Source of the DNA: Gammaproteobacteria bacterium | GTDB taxonomy: Bacteria > Pseudomonadota > Gammaproteobacteria > DSM-26407 | Direction: 5' to 3' | Assembly: GCA_028694565.1 (NCBI GenBank) | Contig: JAQVKR010000140.1 | Span: forward strand, 1 to 6,976 | DNA length: 6,976 bases | In this document: positions 5,936 through 6,976 of the stretch, in pieces | How the letters are laid out: each line of letters starts with the position of its first letter | How positions within the stretch are numbered: the stretch's first letter is position 1 | Position numbers and translations under genes: made by a program | The notes under the pieces: generated by a model | Database searches by the model: none | What the model was told of the DNA's origin: nothing | Seen by the model: the letters and a program-made list of their open reading frames with translations, nothing else

Positions 5936-6976
5936 TCACGGCTGGTCCGGGGCCTCCGCTGCGTCCGCCGCGGACTCCGGCCGGGTGAACTGCAGCCGGT
6001 GCAGGCGGCTGTAGATGCCCCCGCGCTCCAGCAGCTCGGCGTGGGTGCCGGTCTCGGCGATGCGCCCGCCGTCCAGCACCACGATGCGGTCGGCCTTCTC
6101 GATGGTGGAGAGGCGGTGGGCGATGGTGATGGTGGTGCGGCCCTGCTTCAGTACCTCCAGCGCCTGCTGGATGTAGCGCTCCGACTGGGTGTCGAGCGCC
6201 GAGGTGGCCTCGTCCAGGATCAGGATGGGGGCGTCCTTGAGGCTGGCGCGCGCGATGGCGACCCACTGGCGCTGGCCGCCGGAGAGCCGCACGCCGTTGT
6301 CGCCCACCAGGGTGTCGAGCCCCTCGGGCATGGCGCGGATGAACTCCATGGCGTGGGCGGCCTCGGCGGCGCGGACGACGGCGGCCTCGTCCGCCGCGTC
6401 CATGGCGCCGTAGGCGATGTTGCCGCGCACGCTGTCGTTGAACAGCACCACGTCCTGGGAGACCAGGGCGATGTGGCGGCGCAGGTCGGCGAGCCGCAGC
6501 TCGCGGATGTCGACCCCGTCGATGAGGATGGCGCCGGTGTCCGGGTGGTAGAAGCGCGGCAGCAGCTGGACCAGGGTGGACTTGCCGCTGCCGGACATCC
6601 CCACCAGGGCCACGTTCTCGCCCGGCTCGATGGCGAGCGTGATGCCCTCCAGGGCCCTGCGGCCGTCCGCCTCGTAGCCGAAGGAGACGTCCCGGTATTC
6701 CACCCGGCCCTCGACCCGTTCCAGGCTGCGGGTGCCGGCATCCGCCTCGGGCTCCTCGTCCACCAGCGCGAACACGCTCTCGGCGGCCGCCAGCCCGCGC
6801 TGCAGGGGCGTGTTGATGCTGGTCAGGAGCTTGAGGGGCGCCAGCAGCAGCGCCATGGCGCCGAAGAAGGAGACGAAGCCGCCGATGGTGATCGCGTCCG
6901 CGGCCGACTCCAGGGCGGCGAAGAAGATCATCACCACCAGGCCGATCACCGCGAGCATCTGGATGATCGGGACGTT
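5936..6976 (-). CDS. msbA: Lipid A export ABC transporter MsbA, 5'-truncated in window
   Basis: The last 346 residues of a half-size ABC exporter are visible, and the frame stays open to the right edge, so the start is outside. The missing part should hold most of the membrane domain. MsbA flips lipid A-core across the inner membrane using ATP. The visible part begins NVPIIQ, which aligns with a conserved MsbA segment, then transmembrane stretches at about 7-50. The nucleotide-binding domain follows: Walker A GMSGSGKST (126-134), Q-loop SQD (Gln174), signature LSGGQ (231-235), Walker B ILILDE (251-256) and the H-loop IAHRLS (His287). LFNDSVRGNIAYG and HRLSTIEKAD are typical of MsbA. One oddity is Trp238 in LSGGQRQW, where Arg is usual. 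It is the first gene of the leftward run in the window and is followed by lpxL after 42 nt. A generic lipid exporter is possible but less likely given the neighbours. Confidence 0.94.
   Translation of the reverse strand, partial: NVPIIQMLAVIGLVVMIFFAALESAADAITIGGFVSFFGAMALLLAPLKLLTSINTPLQRGLAAAESVFALVDEEPEADAGTRSLERVEGRVEYRDVSFGYEADGRRALEGITLAIEPGENVALVGMSGSGKSTLVQLLPRFYHPDTGAILIDGVDIRELRLADLRRHIALVSQDVVLFNDSVRGNIAYGAMDAADEAAVVRAAEAAHAMEFIRAMPEGLDTLVGDNGVRLSGGQRQWVAIARASLKDAPILILDEATSALDTQSERYIQQALEVLKQGRTTITIAHRLSTIEKADRIVVLDGGRIAETGTHAELLERGGIYSRLHRLQFTRPESAADAAEAPDQP

Overview
The window looks like a lipopolysaccharide (LPS) or lipooligosaccharide assembly locus from a Gram-negative bacterium with a GC-rich genome. 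The lipid A acyltransferase ends in a block very close to E. coli LpxL, and the ABC exporter is clearly MsbA-type, so a gammaproteobacterium is most likely. I cannot name genus or species from the sequence alone.

Layout. Two convergent gene groups meet near position 1870-1904. The plus-strand group (1-1870) holds the 3' part of a family 4 glycosyltransferase and a complete family 25 glycosyltransferase. The minus-strand group (1904-6976) is a tight five-gene run read right to left: msbA (5' end outside the window), lpxL, a GT9 heptosyltransferase-like gene, a GT4 glycosyltransferase, and a second GT9 heptosyltransferase-like gene. Gaps within this run are 42 and 14 nt, followed by overlaps of 10 and 4 nt, so it is almost certainly one operon. 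Its promoter lies outside the window.

How the genes fit together. LpxL adds a secondary acyl chain to lipid A at the inner membrane. The two GT9 enzymes and the GT4 enzymes would build the heptose/hexose core on the cytoplasmic face. GT25 enzymes typically add outer-core or oligosaccharide sugars. MsbA flips the finished lipid A-core to the periplasmic face. The exact sugars moved by each transferase cannot be read from the sequence.

Composition. The minus-strand operon is very GC-rich (sampled lines about 70-80% GC). The first plus-strand gene is intermediate (about 53-60% in sampled lines). The GT25 gene is clearly AT-richer (35-50% in sampled lines), which suggests it was acquired by transfer. 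The border between the two groups carries a 20-bp perfect palindrome made of two copies of a self-complementary 10-mer.

I found no tRNA, rRNA, CRISPR array, insertion sequence or canonical Rho-independent terminator, and no stretch over 300 bases lacks a gene. I see no convincing undescribed system. The most useful leads are the compositional break at the convergent border, the palindrome that encodes the tail of the last GT9 enzyme, and a Trp in place of the usual Arg just after the MsbA signature motif.
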